Assembly (NCBI GenBank): GCA_036874045.1
Contig: CM072339.1
Span: 15,321,501 to 15,385,500, forward strand
Direction: 5' to 3'
Length of the DNA: 64,000 nucleotides
From: Cymodocea nodosa
Taxonomy: Eukaryota; Streptophyta; Magnoliopsida; Alismatales; Cymodoceaceae
Below, piece after piece: positions 25,120-36,511 of this stretch. Both the position numbers and the translations under genes were made by a program. The notes beneath the pieces were generated by a model. It saw only the letters and a list, made by a program, of their open reading frames with translations, searched no databases and was not told the origin of the DNA. The stretch's first letter is position 1, and each line of letters begins with the position of its first letter.

Positions 25120-25760
25120 AGGTTACCAGGCTTAACCATCCGGAAGAGATAAATTTTCGGTGAGTTATTAGGCTTAAGTATCTGAAGAGTCAGTGTTAAG
25201 CAATAGAAATTTTATCAAACAGTTAGAAGGTTAACTATCCAAAAAGACAAGGCCTTTGGAGAGTTTGAAAGGTAGCTAACTGGATGATCGGAGAGTTATA
25301 GACTTAACTATCCGAAAGTTCAAGGAAATCAAAAAGTTAGGAAAGCTAACTATCCAAAACATAAGTCATTCATTTACCCACATGCAGAAATTCAGATAGA
25401 AGCTTATAAGGATTTTTCGGAGAGTTAGAAAGCTAACTATCCAAAAAATAAGAAGTTTCAGAAGGTTACAGACTTAACTATCCGAAACTTAAGTTATCTT
25501 ATTATGCACATGTAGAATTAAGAAAATAGTCGTTAGAAGCTTAAAAGCAGAATCGAAGAGTTATTGTAGCTAACTATTTGAAAGGCAAGAACTTTTTGGT
25601 AAGTTAAAGTACAAGTTTTTGAACTCATGATACCTTACGTGAACTTAAATTCTCACGTGACACAGACAACAGGATGTAAGTGGAGTTTCAGTGAGTTACA
25701 GATGTTCTTCGGTGAGTTACACACATAACCATCCGAAAATCAAAGGAAATCGGAAGGTTA
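25120..25760 (+). repeat. Hairpin array in copia solo LTR
   Basis: At least three clear pairs: 25287-25318 (CGGAGAGTTA, 6-base loop, TAACTATCCG), 25415-25446 and 25456-25488, plus looser ones at about 25120-25160 and 25690-25750. Arms vary but keep AGTTA/TAACT. Confidence 0.7.
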
Positions 25761-25865
25761 CTAAACATCAGACAAAATGGTAACTTACTATTTTTTGGAC
25801 TGACTACATATCTAGTACAGTAGAAAACATTTGTTGGAAGAGAATATGATCGTTATACCTCTTGG

Positions 25866-25873
25866 TATAAATA
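25866..25873 (+). promoter_or_regulatory. TATA-like box in copia solo LTR
   Basis: TATAAATA about 900 bp into the LTR. Confidence 0.4.
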
Positions 25874-26408
25874 TGAGAAGTAAAGAGAAGATTAAGATAA
25901 CGAAAAACGATAATCATATATTATGAGTTACACAAAAATTCTAGAAACACTCTCAAGTCTGCAACATTCAAGAATACTCTCAAAGATTCACTGCAGCATA
26001 AAAGCTCTTCGCGCTAATACTCTAAGAAAAAGTTCAAAGCTATTGGTTCGTGAGTTTCAACCTGAAAACTCATTGTTGGTTTAGAGCTTGTACCTAAAAG
26101 CTCAAAGGAAGGTTGGTTGCTGAGCTTCAACCTGAAAGCTCAAGTGTTGGTTCTTGCTTTTATCTAAAAGCAAGTGTTGTACATTTTTAAACTTAGTGAA
26201 GCCCAAGTGATCCTTGGGGGTTGACTAACTGTGTTGGTGAACCACCTAAAAATTGTTGTGTTCCTTTCTATTTACTATTTTGCATCTAGTTAAATTATTT
26301 CAACTCACTGACTAATAGAATTAGTCGATTCTGTTTTAAAAGAAGTAAAATTTACACACCTTCACCATTCACCCCTCCTCTAGTGAGCCTATCGATCCTA
26401 ACAGTTCT

Positions 26409-27078
26409 GACCCACGTTTTCCTCTCGAATTTTCTTTAATCATCAATCTTAGATCTCTGAAAAATTTCTTGCAAAATAACTTTCTCATCCAAAATTTTTC
26501 ATCAAGTGTAATAACAAGTCATTGTGTTAATGTTAACAAAATGAGTAAAACAAGTAGATTTATAACTTAACGTATTTAACTTAATGAGTTCATCATGTGC
26601 CAAAAACACATGACATGCACTGTAGCTAACTCAACGAACTAAGTTCGTGGTGTTACGCTAATTTAATGATTAGTAAAATGTCTTTCGGAAGGTTAGATGC
26701 TAACTTACTGAAAAGAGTTTAAGTATCAGATAGTTAAGTTTTCAAAGTATCTGAAATACCTTTTTATTATAAAACTAGTGAGACACGTGTCATGACTTGG
26801 AAACATGACTTAAGTTATCTTTTGAAAGGTTAGATGCTAACTATCCAAAATAAGTTTGAGTTTCGGATAGTTACGATTGTAAGTCTCTGAAAATTCCTAA
26901 TAATTCACTGATCCAGTAATAAATAAATGTTTTTACAATAAGATATTTACCACGTACAATAATAATAATTTTAAGTTTATAACACTAACCTAACGTATTG
27001 CCTTAGTGTTCAATATAACAACTTAATGCATTTAGTTATGTTAACTTAACGAGTTAAACATATGCAACTCATGTGATA
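26409..27078 (-). repeat. Cop-1-family LTR fragment, part 2
   Basis: Continues 24831-24969 and matches about 23652-24110 of the Cop-1 LTR, but has roughly 230 extra bases (about 26670-26900) containing CGGAAGGTTA / TAACTATCC motifs where the Cop-1 copy has AACTCAACGAAC-type motifs. Gyp-A inserted at its right edge; the rest should lie beyond the Gyp-A 3' end. Confidence 0.75.
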
Positions 27079-27412
27079 TGTTTGGGCATAAATGTTGCAC
27101 ATGTTTATGTGTTCTTATGGGCTAGATAATTTGACTTATAAGTTATTAAGGCTTTGTTATGCATAAATTCTAATATTAAGTTAAATTAATAACTTATTCT
27201 TAATTCATGCATTTTATATGAAAATTAATCTCATTATGATGTATTCTAATTGGTTTGATAAAATGTGATATGTGTGATATTATTTTATTTTGGTAGAGAC
27301 AAGGTATATTGTAGGAATTTCAAGATGAATGAAGATTAAATATAGAAGATCAAGTGGATCAACTCTCATTCATTGGATCAAAATCCAAGGACATTAAGAT
27401 ATGGAAGGAGTT

Positions 27413-27419
27413 TATAAAA
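27413..27419 (+). promoter_or_regulatory. TATA-like box in Gyp-A LTR
   Basis: TATAAAA followed by GAAG, about 335 bp into the LTR. The same box is kept in the 3' LTR copy (near 63921-63927). Probable U3 promoter; the start site is not determined. Confidence 0.5.
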
Positions 27420-27574
27420 GAAGCCACCACCTCCCCCCCCCCCACACCCCTCATCTCTCTCATTTTTCACAATTCATCCATCGCAAGGGGCACCAACCGA
27501 TCGTTCAGCAACTGTCGACGCACTCCCACAATCACCGCATTCCGGTTCACCAGAAGATCGCACACCACAAGACG

Positions 27575-27660
27575 CAGATCACTGTTCACGCTCCACGAAG
27601 ATCACTGTTCACACTCCACGCAGATCACTGTTCACACTCCACGCAGATCACTGTTCACCC
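27575..27660 (+). repeat. 23-bp tandem repeat in Gyp-A LTR
   Basis: About 3.7 copies of a unit built on AGATCACTGTTCAC followed by CTCCACG (starts 27575, 27598, 27621, 27644). It lies downstream of the TATA-like box, so it would be in the transcript leader. Confidence 0.85.
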
Positions 27661-28751
27661 GGTCGTTCCTCGTTCCCGCAACTACGAATACAGGATTCAC
27701 GAGTTCGCAAGTTGCAGTTCATCGCATCACCACAAGATACTGTTCATCCGATCATTTGCAACACTACACGTCATTGTTCACGAAAGTTCACCGTCGACGA
27801 TGAGTCTTGTTGTGTGAGAATTCTTCCTTCATCTTCTCCCTTGTTCTCGTGTGTTATTTTAGGACAATAGATTTTTATTAGTTTGTATATCATTTTCGTT
27901 TTTGTGTTGTTTGTGAGTGATTCAATTTTATCATTGTGAAATCTTGTTATATGTTATTGTTTGAATGATAGTTAAGTGAATTTCAGTAATATCTATTTGA
28001 AAGAAATCAAAATTTGAAGTAAGTATGCAAGTGTATGATTGCAGATTCATAACTCTATTCTGTGTCCATGTTTTCTAAGATTTGGAGGTTGATTTGAGTA
28101 CTAAAACGTTTGAGGAAAAATCTGAAACTCCTCTGATATGTGTGGCTATGTTTCTACTTTTATTTTCTGAAATTTCGTAATATTTAGAGTTGATTTGATA
28201 AGGTTTTTGAAGTTGAAAAGATCACGGGATTTCAGTTTTATCTATTTTATCTGTAATGTTTTTTGAATCTGCTGTTATCTGAAGCGTGAAAAATCTAATT
28301 TAACAACTTTATTTTGATCCTTATACTAAGAAGCTTCCAACGTACTTGATTTCATCCAATTTAGATAGGTATTCTTTGAGATATAAGGTTTTTAAGATAG
28401 GGATGCTGACAGACATAATTTTCTGATTTTTAAGGCTATTTTCACATTTGAATTTCATGCCAATGTTATGTTTTGTTTGAAGTTATATAAATTGTATCTT
28501 CTGATCTACACTTGGTTGCAAGCTTATGATTAATTTCCTAAGCCTATTTGACATATGCATATGGAATTAAAATTCTGTTAATACAAAAGTTGAGCATAAA
28601 TCCCAATTTGCATTAATAATTGAGACTTCTTAATCTTGAATCTAGAAGTAACCAACAAGTCCCTGAGGACGACCTGTATCTGCTAGTGTCTACATCTGAT
28701 GCCATGCACTTGTGATCTTATAAATTTTAAAACTCAAAATTAACGAACAAG

Positions 28752-28773
28752 TTTTTGGCACTGTTGCTGGGGA
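28752..28773 (+). promoter_or_regulatory. Gyp-A primer binding site
   Basis: TTGGCACTGTTGCTGGGGA, three mismatches from TGGCGCCGTTGCCGGGGA, the complement of the plant tRNA-Asp 3' end used by Athila/Tat elements. All three differences are transitions. Confidence 0.85.
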
Positions 28774-28858
28774 CTTGGCAAGGTTTGATCTTAGCTTTTA
28801 TTTATCTAGATTAAGAATTTGATTGTTTACCTAGCATTACATTCTTAAAGGAAGTACA

Positions 28859-29174
28859 ATGGAATATGATTTCTATACCTTTGAGAATGGAGAAAGATTT
28901 TATTGTGACTTATGCCAAATGGAAGGACATAGTATGAAGGATTGTGTGCACTACTTTTTATATGAGAACCCTAATAGGATAAATCAAGTTTGTGCTAAAT
29001 GTCATTGGCCCGGTCATCTTGAACATGATTGTTTACAGGACCCTTATCAAGATGCACTGAGTACATCTAGTAAATTTCAATCCTATCTTGAACAATATGA
29101 GCCAAATGATTATTATAATACTAACTCACAAAGTAATGAATTAGAGGGTAGCAATTTTAGGCCTGATTTGGTAG
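28859..29174 (+). pseudogene. Gyp-A first ORF, N-terminal part (two zinc knuckles), cut by Gyp-B
   Basis: Starts at ATG 28859, only 110 bp after the LTR. It encodes two CX2CX4HX4C knuckles, CDLCQMEGHSMKDC and CAKCHWPGHLEHDC, then a Ser/Asn/Tyr-rich linker. Gyp-B inserted after GGTAG (29170-29174); with Gyp-B and one duplication removed the frame reads straight into 44132 and on to protease. There is no capsid domain upstream of these knuckles, although canonical gypsy elements have one here. Nucleic-acid binding is the likely role. Confidence 0.8.
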
Positions 29175-31327
29175 TGTAAAGTATCAATTTATGCATTTTA
29201 TATATGTTAATTCATGTATATTAAGGATTATAAGTCATCATTATATATGTTCTTATAAAGGATTACATGAAAATCATATTTTTAGACATATGCATGAATT
29301 AGGGATTAAATAGTTGATAATGTACAAATTTATCTTTTATCAATTAAACACCTAGTCAATAGCCCTTGTTTTAGACATGATTTTTATAATTCTTCAATAT
29401 ATGACTTTATATACATTGTATTATTGCCAAATCACTTAAATATGATGTTAAACTAAAGAACTTTAAGTAATTCATGTATGCACATGTGAAAAAGTTGTAG
29501 ACCAAAACCTTCCTAATTTGACAACTTTCCATATATGGCAACTCATGCATGCATGTATACTATATTTACATCATATGATTTATATTCAATGTATATGTGC
29601 ATCCAACTTGGTTTTGAGTTTTATAGGTCAATCAATCATGAAATCAAGATGAATTAAAGAAGAAAAAAAATGTGGGCCATTGGATGCAACTTATTGGAGA
29701 TCAAGCAACAATAGCCTAGAGTATTTAAAGTGTTTAACCTCTCAATTATAGGCTATCTCCTCCTCTTCCAACAAATTGCAGCCGACGGTTCCAACCATTC
29801 CAGCATCTCCATTCGAAAAGTCTCATCTTCCCCTTGATCTTGAGCAAGCTCCCTTCAAGAATGGTAAGCCTTGGCATCTTCCCCTCTTCCTAGAAGACGC
29901 ATTCTCTTCAATTCAGATGGTCATATATTAGGATCTCCTTGGGCATTGATTTTGGTAGATGGGAGACTCGTGTGACTGATTTGGAGTGGAGCAAAAGGTT
30001 AGGATCTTCAGGGTTGAGTCATCGGAAACACCATTCTTAGATTTGGAAGCCAAAGTTGTGAGTCTTGGAGGCAAGATCTTGAGGACGTGCACCATTCTTC
30101 TACAAGGCAACCCTAGAAGTTTCACTTGGACGTGCTACAGGTGGTGACAGCCCTGTGGAGCATCGATTTCAAGGACTTTGGGGAGTCATTTCTTGAAGAA
30201 ATGTGGAAGATTAAAAGGTATGATGGAAATGAGAGATCCTCATACTAGTTTTCATGTTTTACAATTCTATATGTATGAGTATAGTTTGAGTATATGGAAA
30301 AATAAAATTCTATGCATAAATATTTATTTTAATTGTTCTAAATTAAAGATCATATATTGTTTTGATGTTAATTGATATCAGGATTGAGTTCATATTATAT
30401 GTATCGTGTGAATGATTGTGATGGTGTAAATTGTGAAGGCAGTTTTTCGTTTCTTAGATAACCAGAATGTTAGTAGCTTTTCTTCGAATTGTATGCACTT
30501 GTTCATCATCTCTAAATTCCATTTTTTGTTTCTTTTTGTAAGTATAATGAGTGTAGAATAAGTTTACAAAGTTTTAGAATTTTTTAGAATGTTTTCCAAA
30601 GATTTTCGATTTTATTTTGTAAAGGTATCAGCGGTTTTTAGTCTCTATCTAGTGCTAGTTTTGAGCTCAACGCCTGTGCTGTGCTTGTGTCGTGTATTTT
30701 GTGGAATTCAGTTCTGTAAATTTTCCTTGTTAGTGTAACGGATCTACTTTCAAGGCGCACTTATTTCGTAGCATTTCATGAAGATTTGACAGAGATTTGA
30801 TTTTTGAACCGAATGTGCATTTTTAGAAAGTTTCCATAACCGTCTGCGCCTCTTTCTTAAATAAGATATTGCTAGTGTTTTAATTTGAGTTAACCCACAA
30901 TATCACTGCCATTTGAAAGATATTCTGAAGATCTTTCCAACTGTTATTTATTCTAAATTTTTAAACATTGAAGTTGAAAGTTATTAGAGTTAAAATTCGA
31001 GCATAAATTCTGTGATTTCCGGAGTAATACTCATTGATTCCTTTAATATCTTATCATAACTAATTAGATTTTAGGGTAAACTTATAAACCTTAATTATGC
31101 TTCGAATTTTGTATATTAATATTAAGTAATTAGATTTTAATTATAAATTATTTTAATGTGGATATTTAATTGGATAATCATTTTAATAAAATTTATTTAA
31201 GACAAACTCCTTGTAGATTCGACCCGTACTTGCACATGCTTATTACAATGGACATCGTGTGCTTGCGGTTATAAATGTAAAATTTGCACTTTTACCATTT
31301 AATTTAACAACACATAAAAGCGTTACA
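29175..31327 (+). repeat. Gyp-B 5' LTR
   Basis: 2,153 bp, TGTAAAGTATCAATTTATGC to AAGCGTTACA. The 3' copy is exactly the same length after removing its 1,015-bp insert and one TTA. By eye about 5 differences in the first 190 aligned bases. The 3' end carries the CTTGTAGATTCGACCCGTACTTG and GTGCTTGCGGTTAT signature. Confidence 0.95.
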
Positions 31328-31329
31328 AG

Positions 31330-31351
31330 TTTTTGGTGCCGTTGCTAGGGA
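31330..31351 (+). promoter_or_regulatory. Gyp-B primer binding site
   Basis: TTGGTGCCGTTGCTAGGGA, tRNA-Asp complement type with three transitions. Three bases after the LTR. Confidence 0.85.
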
Positions 31352-33372
31352 GTTTTGGTGCTAAAAAGATTTATTAGATGATTTGCAAGATTTAATATCC
31401 TTTATATTGTTTTAGTTTTGTTTGTTTTCTTGTTGAGTTATTATTTTTCTTTGTTTGTTTGCAAGGAGATGGATACATGGATTGGCCGTTCTATGTGTTA
31501 AATTCTTTGTTATCTGAATTGCTTGTTACATGTTTAATTCAAGTATATAAATTGGTGACAAGTAGCTTAATGGAGTAATGATAATCTTTGTGTACAAATT
31601 ATTAAGACAGAATCTGCTTGTCTGGTAAATTTAAATTTTTGATGAGCACGAGATTAGAACTCATTTTTATGATATTTTTCCTCAAATACTCGGTTTATGA
31701 GATTTCTTTTGAGTACTTATGCATAAAATTCTGATTAGTATGTTGAAAGATAAAATTCTTAGAAAATAGGGATGTTTTACAGAATTCTAGATAGGTTTCT
31801 GCTAATGAATTTTGAAAATATGCTATTATGAAAGTATGTAAAATTTAATTCAGTGATTTTTTCCAGAAAGTAGATGAAATTACCCTTCCAACGAGTATTT
31901 ACATGTTTCATTTGGAGTTGTGTAGAATTCCGTGTGAATTTTTAAAGTTGGCATATTAGATTTAACCAATATTATGAAAATCAGATAGTTAAGGGCATAA
32001 CTATCCAACCCTCATGGAAAAATCAGATAGGTATAGCCATAACTATCCGATCCTTCCCCTAACCGGAGGGTTACACCCATAACTCTCCGATTGTACAGTA
32101 AAATCGGATAGTTATGGTGAGCTATCCGATATTTATCAGATGGTTATTTTCTGGTGCAGAACAGTTTTATCTCAACTCTTGTATTTAAAACTGCAGATAT
32201 ATATTTGAATAAAACTTATTTTCGAAATTTTTTCATAAAACTACAAGAGTTTAACTTTCCAACAAGGTATTATACGTTGTATTTGGACTTATATACATTT
32301 CTGGAGAATTTTTCTAATATGATATATTCTGCAGATTACGAATTTGAGTTGTCTGATGTTTTACATAATTTTGATAATACTTCATTTTTGGAAATTTTTA
32401 TCTCTGATTTTTTATAAAAACTAGAAGTAATTAAATTTCAGAAAAGTATTTATTTGAAAATTTTGGAGCTGTATAAATTTCTGTGTGATTTTTTCAAGTT
32501 GAGATATTAAGCTTTCAACCAAATCAAAAGGTTTCCCTCTGACCTTCTGAAATTTTTTTGACATTTCGAAAGGTTAGGTAGTTAACCTTCCGAAATCTTC
32601 ATATATTTTGCTGTTCTTTGGAAGGTTAACCAATTAACCTTCTGAAAATTTTGCCTTGCCGGTAGGTTAGGTGGCTAACCTTCCAAACTCTCTATGGGTG
32701 CAGTTTTTTCTGGTATTTCTTTTTATCTGTATGCTGATAATCAAAACTGCAATTAAATGTTGAGTAAAAAATTATTTTTGAAATTTTTCATTGGAACTAC
32801 AGTAGTTTATCTTTCAAACAAGGTATTACACATTGTATTTGGATTTGTATACATTTCTGGGGAATTTTTCTAAGATGAGATGTTCTGCAGATTATGAATT
32901 CTGAGTTATCTGAGTTTCACACGATTTTGATAATACTTCAGTTTTGGAAATTTTTGTCTCTGATTTTTCTTAGAGACTAGAAGTAATTACCTTTCAGAAG
33001 AGTATTTATTTGTGAATTTACAAGCTATATGAATTTCTGTAGAAAACTTTTAAGCCAAGGTAGTACAGTTTAGTTTTAGAAATTCCATGACTACTTGTTT
33101 TAGATGAAACTCAGATTATATACAATGTTTGCGAGATATATGCTTTGCTATTTGTATCTAGAATTTAATGGCATGATAATAGAATAGTCATTGAATGAAT
33201 CTACGGAAAATTAAGTTTCAAGTAAAAGAACAAAAGTAATTGTTTATCAATTTCTCTATTATGTTGTAAATTTGCTTAAATCACTTGAAGATTGTGCTTG
33301 ATTGAATACATTCGGTTCGTTCATTTAGTTGAAAATTTACATACCATTCTAGATAAATATTTAAATTATAAT
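31352..33372 (+). other. Gyp-B leader with degenerate tandem repeats and hairpins
   Basis: No gene is supported although canonical elements carry Gag here. It is built of about three degenerate units of roughly 550 bp: the block AAGGTATTA.AC.TTGTATTTGGA is at 32264 and again at 32820 (offset 556), and a GAAGTAATTA...AGTATTTATTTG block recurs near 31870, 32412 and 32970. Between units lie seven hairpins of the AGTTA...TAACT type. Gyp-A has only 110 bp here. Confidence 0.7.
31981..32687 (+). repeat. Seven-hairpin array in Gyp-B leader
   Basis: Inverted pairs at 31981-32008, 32021-32050, 32061-32092, 32103-32130, 32564-32596, 32616-32647 and 32657-32687. Examples: TCGGATAGTTA...CTATCCGA; CCGGAGGGTTA...TAACTCTCCG; TTTCGAAAGGTTA...TAACCTTCCGAAA. 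Loops are about 5-9 bases. Both arms change together (GATAG with CTATC, GAGGG with CTCTC, AAAGG with CCTTC), so pairing is kept while sequence changes. Confidence 0.8.
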
Positions 33373-34556
33373 ATGGATGAATTTAGTTTTGATTTGACAC
33401 CTACATGTTCTAAATGCAAGTTGAATAATCATGTTGATGCTGATTGCCCATTTTATATGCTAAATAACAATGTAGGTGCATGTTCTAGTTCTAATGTTAG
33501 CCTATCTATACCAAATTTAAATTATAATGCTGATGTTTATGACACTAGTAGCTATAGTTGTGAAATTAAAATGGAAAAGCCTATAGGAAATGTTCCCTAT
33601 GCTGAATCTTCAGTCAACTTAGCTAAGGCAATTGCTGAACTTAACACCTCTATGGATTTATTAAACTTAGCAAAAGCCTCTAGTGCCCCCATTGACATAG
33701 ATGGTCATGAAAACATAGATTTAGGATCAACATCCTTGGTTGAGGATGAATCAGTTGAAACTTATGTTACTTTAAGGTCCGAGAGAGAGGTGAGTATTCC
33801 TGAAAAGGAAACTCCTTCTCTTGTACCGATGAGTGTTTCTATAGATGATTTAGGTTCATCCAATCAACTAAATAAAGAATCTAAAAATGAAATTTTATTG
33901 GGTGATAAAAAGGGTAAAGGTAAGTTATCTGAGGTAAGCATTCCTTTAGAAAGTCAACCTGCCCATTTTCCCCATAGATTAAGAACTGCACATAAGGATA
34001 TTGATCAGAATATTAAGATGAGAGAAATCTTTGAACAAGTTAGGATTAACATTCCATTACTAGATGCAATAGAGCAAATACCTACCTATGCCAAGTTTTT
34101 AAAGGAATTATGTACAAAGAAGTGAGCTAGGATGACACTTATGAAAGTGTGCTTAGCTAAATCCGTTAGTGCCTATTTCTATCAAGACTTGTCTAAGAAG
34201 TTTAGTGATCCAGGTACTCCAATCATCTCTTGTACAATTGGAGATACCTATTTTGATAAAGCATTAATAGATTTGGGAGCAAGAGTAAATGTTATGTCAT
34301 CTGGTGTTTATGTGAACCTAAGACTTAATGGTATTCAACCCACTAAGGTTCTCATTCAACTAGCTGACCATTCTTTTAGAACTCCCTTAGGAGTTGTTGA
34401 GAATATATTGATTAAGATTAAAGATTTTGTCTATCCCATAAATTTTATTGTCTTAGAAAATCAACCTTCACCTGGTAGAAAGCAGAATGTGCCCCTTTTT
34501 TAGGAAGACCCTTCCTAGCCACAATAGATGTATATATAGGATGTAGAGATGGGTCT
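33373..34556 (+). pseudogene. Gyp-B first ORF: zinc knuckle and aspartic protease
   Basis: ATG 33373 is chosen because MDEFSF aligns with the Gyp-A start MEYDF. One CX2CX4HX4C knuckle (CSKCKLNNHVDADC), a long acidic linker with YVTLRS, a block IFEQVRINIPLLDAI also found in Gyp-A, then a protease-like domain IDLGARVNVMSSGVY where the usual motif is (L/I)DLGASINVMP. A TGA at 34123-34125 and a one-base loss in a T run at about 34495-34502 (between VPLF and GRPFLAT) break it. Confidence 0.82.
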
Positions 34557-36511
34557 ATGCAAATAACATATGGTGATGCTAAGGTTGATTTAAATATTTT
34601 TAAATCTCACCCAGAATTTAAAATTTTAGATAATGAGAATTTTAATGTAAGCTTATTAAACATTATGGATGAAGGTGAGAGGGTAGAAAATTATAGTTTA
34701 TCTAAAGATGAAGATTATCCACCTATAGAATATGAGGTTTATCTAGCACATATCTATGACTTAGATGATGACATCGGTGAGAGTGATAGTATTTTTGAAT
34801 TAAATTATATAGAGCCTTTAGAAAGAGATTTAGGAGAGATTAAGAAACCATCTATTGTAGAACCACATTCTCTTGAACTAAAACCCTTGCCTCAAGACCT
34901 TAAGTATGCCTATTTGGGAAAAGAGAACACCTTGCCAGTTATTCTGTCTTCCCATCTTTCTAGAGAGCAAGAAGAGAAGTTGTTGGTAATTTTAAAAGAA
35001 CATAAGGAGGCCATTGGTTGGATCATGGCCGATATCAAAGGAATTGACCCTAGTTTATGTCAACATAGAATTCATTTGAATAATGACATTACACCTTCTA
35101 GGGACCCATAGAGAAGATTAAACCCAAACATAAAAGATGTGGTTAGAAAAGAAATTATTAAGTGGCTAGATCATGATATCATTTATCCTATTTCTAATAG
35201 TCCTTGGGTTAGCCCTATTCAGGTTGTCTCAAAGAAATCTGGTATTACAGTTGTAGAAAATAGTAATCAGAAACTAATCCCTACTAGAGTGCAAATAGGA
35301 TGGCGAGTGTGTATTGACTATAGGAAACTTAATACCGCCACTAGGAAAGACCATTTCCCCTTACCTTTTATGGATCAAATGTTAGAGAAGTTAGCTGGGC
35401 AAGAATATTATTGTTTCCTAGATGGTTATTCTAGATATAACCAAATTCCTGTAGCACCCTGTGACCAAGAGAAAACCACATTCACATGTCCTTTTGGTAC
35501 TTTTGCATTCCAGTGCATGTCCTTTGGTTTGTGTAATGCTCCTGCAACTTTTCAAAGGTGTATGACTGGAATCTTTTCGGACATGATTGATAACTTCTTA
35601 GAGATTTTTATGAATGATTTCTCTGTGTCAAGATCTTCCTTTGATATTTGTCTTAAGAATTTAGAATTGGTTTTAAAAAGATGTATAGAGAAAAATTTGG
35701 TTTTAAATTGGGAGAATGCCACTTCATGGTGCAACATGGAATTATGTTGGGCCATGTTGTTTCTAAGAATGGATTGGAAGTAGATAAGGTCAAAGTAGAC
35801 TTGATAGCCAACCTACCACCTCCTAAATCTGTTAAGGATATAAGAGCATTTTTGGGTCATGCTGGGTTTTATAGACGATTTATTAAATATTTTAGTAAGA
35901 TTGCCCATCCTTTAACTAGTTTATTATCAAAGGATTATAAGTTTGAATTCTTTAGAGAATGTCAAGATGCCTTTGATAAGCTTAAGGGAGTCCTCACCTC
36001 AGCCCCTATTGTGTATCCACCCGATTGGTCTCAACCATTCAAGTTGATGTGTGATGCATCAGATTATGCAATTGGTGCTGTGTTGGGGCAAAGAATTGAT
36101 AAATTACCTAGGGTAATCTATTATGCTACTAAAATTCTTAATGCAGCCCAATTGAAGTATACAATTACAGAGAAAGAATTTTTAGTTATAGTTTTTGCTC
36201 TTGAGAAGTTTAGACCTTATTTGTTAGGCTCTAAGGTTATCATTTTCACTGATCATTCTGCCATTAAATATTTATTAGCTAAAAAAGATGCTAAGGCTAG
36301 ATTAGTTAGATGGATTCTTCTCTTGCAAGAATTTGATATTGAGATAAAAGATAAGAAAGGATGTGAGAATGTAGTTGTCGACCACTTGTCTCATATTATC
36401 ACACCTCAAGGAGAGTTACCGATTGATGAATCATTTTCTGATGAGCAGTTGATGGCTATAACTCAAATCCCTTGGTTTGTAGATATTATAAATTATCTTG
36501 TGACAAAATGA
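34557..36511 (+). pseudogene. Gyp-B pol: reverse transcriptase and RNase H
   Basis: RT spans about 34900-35720: [55 protein letters not shown] and the active site FMNDF, in which the second catalytic Asp position reads Asn (GAT to AAT). TAG at 35109-35111 and a frameshift near 35717 interrupt it. RNase H (35681-36511 frame) has [39 protein letters not shown] and ends [13 protein letters not shown]. Pol is dead because of the active-site change and breaks. Confidence 0.9.

Larger units (their letters stand above)
24970..26403 (+). mobile_element. Solo LTR of a copia element
   Basis: 1,434 bp, TGTTAGGACCCTAG to CGATCCTAACA, flanked by the exact duplication GTTCT (24965-24969 and 26404-26408). 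The terminal sequences match the copia LTRs here (start TGTTAG, end (T/C)CGATCCT..CA, and CACCCCTCCTCTAGTG near the end as in Cop-3). It has no internal region. It is rich in hairpins of the CGGAGAGTTA...TAACTATCCG type (25120-25760). Confidence 0.9.
27079..28749 (+). repeat. Gyp-A 5' LTR
   Basis: 1,671 bp, TGTTTGGGCATAAATG to TTAACGAACA. Its first 285 bases align with 51837-52122 and the continuing part with 63866-64000. It contains a TATA-like box and a 23-bp tandem repeat. ORFs inside are not conserved between copies. Confidence 0.93.

Noticed and set aside
24831-27078. 3' LTR of Cop-1
   Set aside because: Cop-1 reads on the minus strand, so its 3' LTR must lie left of position 1; this fragment is outside its 5' end and separated from it by 284 bp.
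27354-27817. Two overlapping ORFs of about 140-150 codons
   Set aside because: They lie inside the Gyp-A 5' LTR over the 23-bp tandem repeat; His/Thr/Ser-rich repeat translation, not preserved in the partial 3' LTR (63866-64000).
30178-30375. 65-codon ORF repeated at 41767-42156 in a longer form
   Set aside because: Both are in the Gyp-B LTRs; the similarity only reflects the LTR pair, and start positions and lengths differ.
32154-32417. 87-codon ORF in the Gyp-B leader
   Set aside because: Part of the degenerate tandem repeat; the second copy (32745-33060) has stops in the equivalent frame.
31981-32687. CRISPR array
   Set aside because: Units are inverted pairs with varying arms and irregular spacing, in plant retroelement DNA; no constant direct repeat or spacer pattern.
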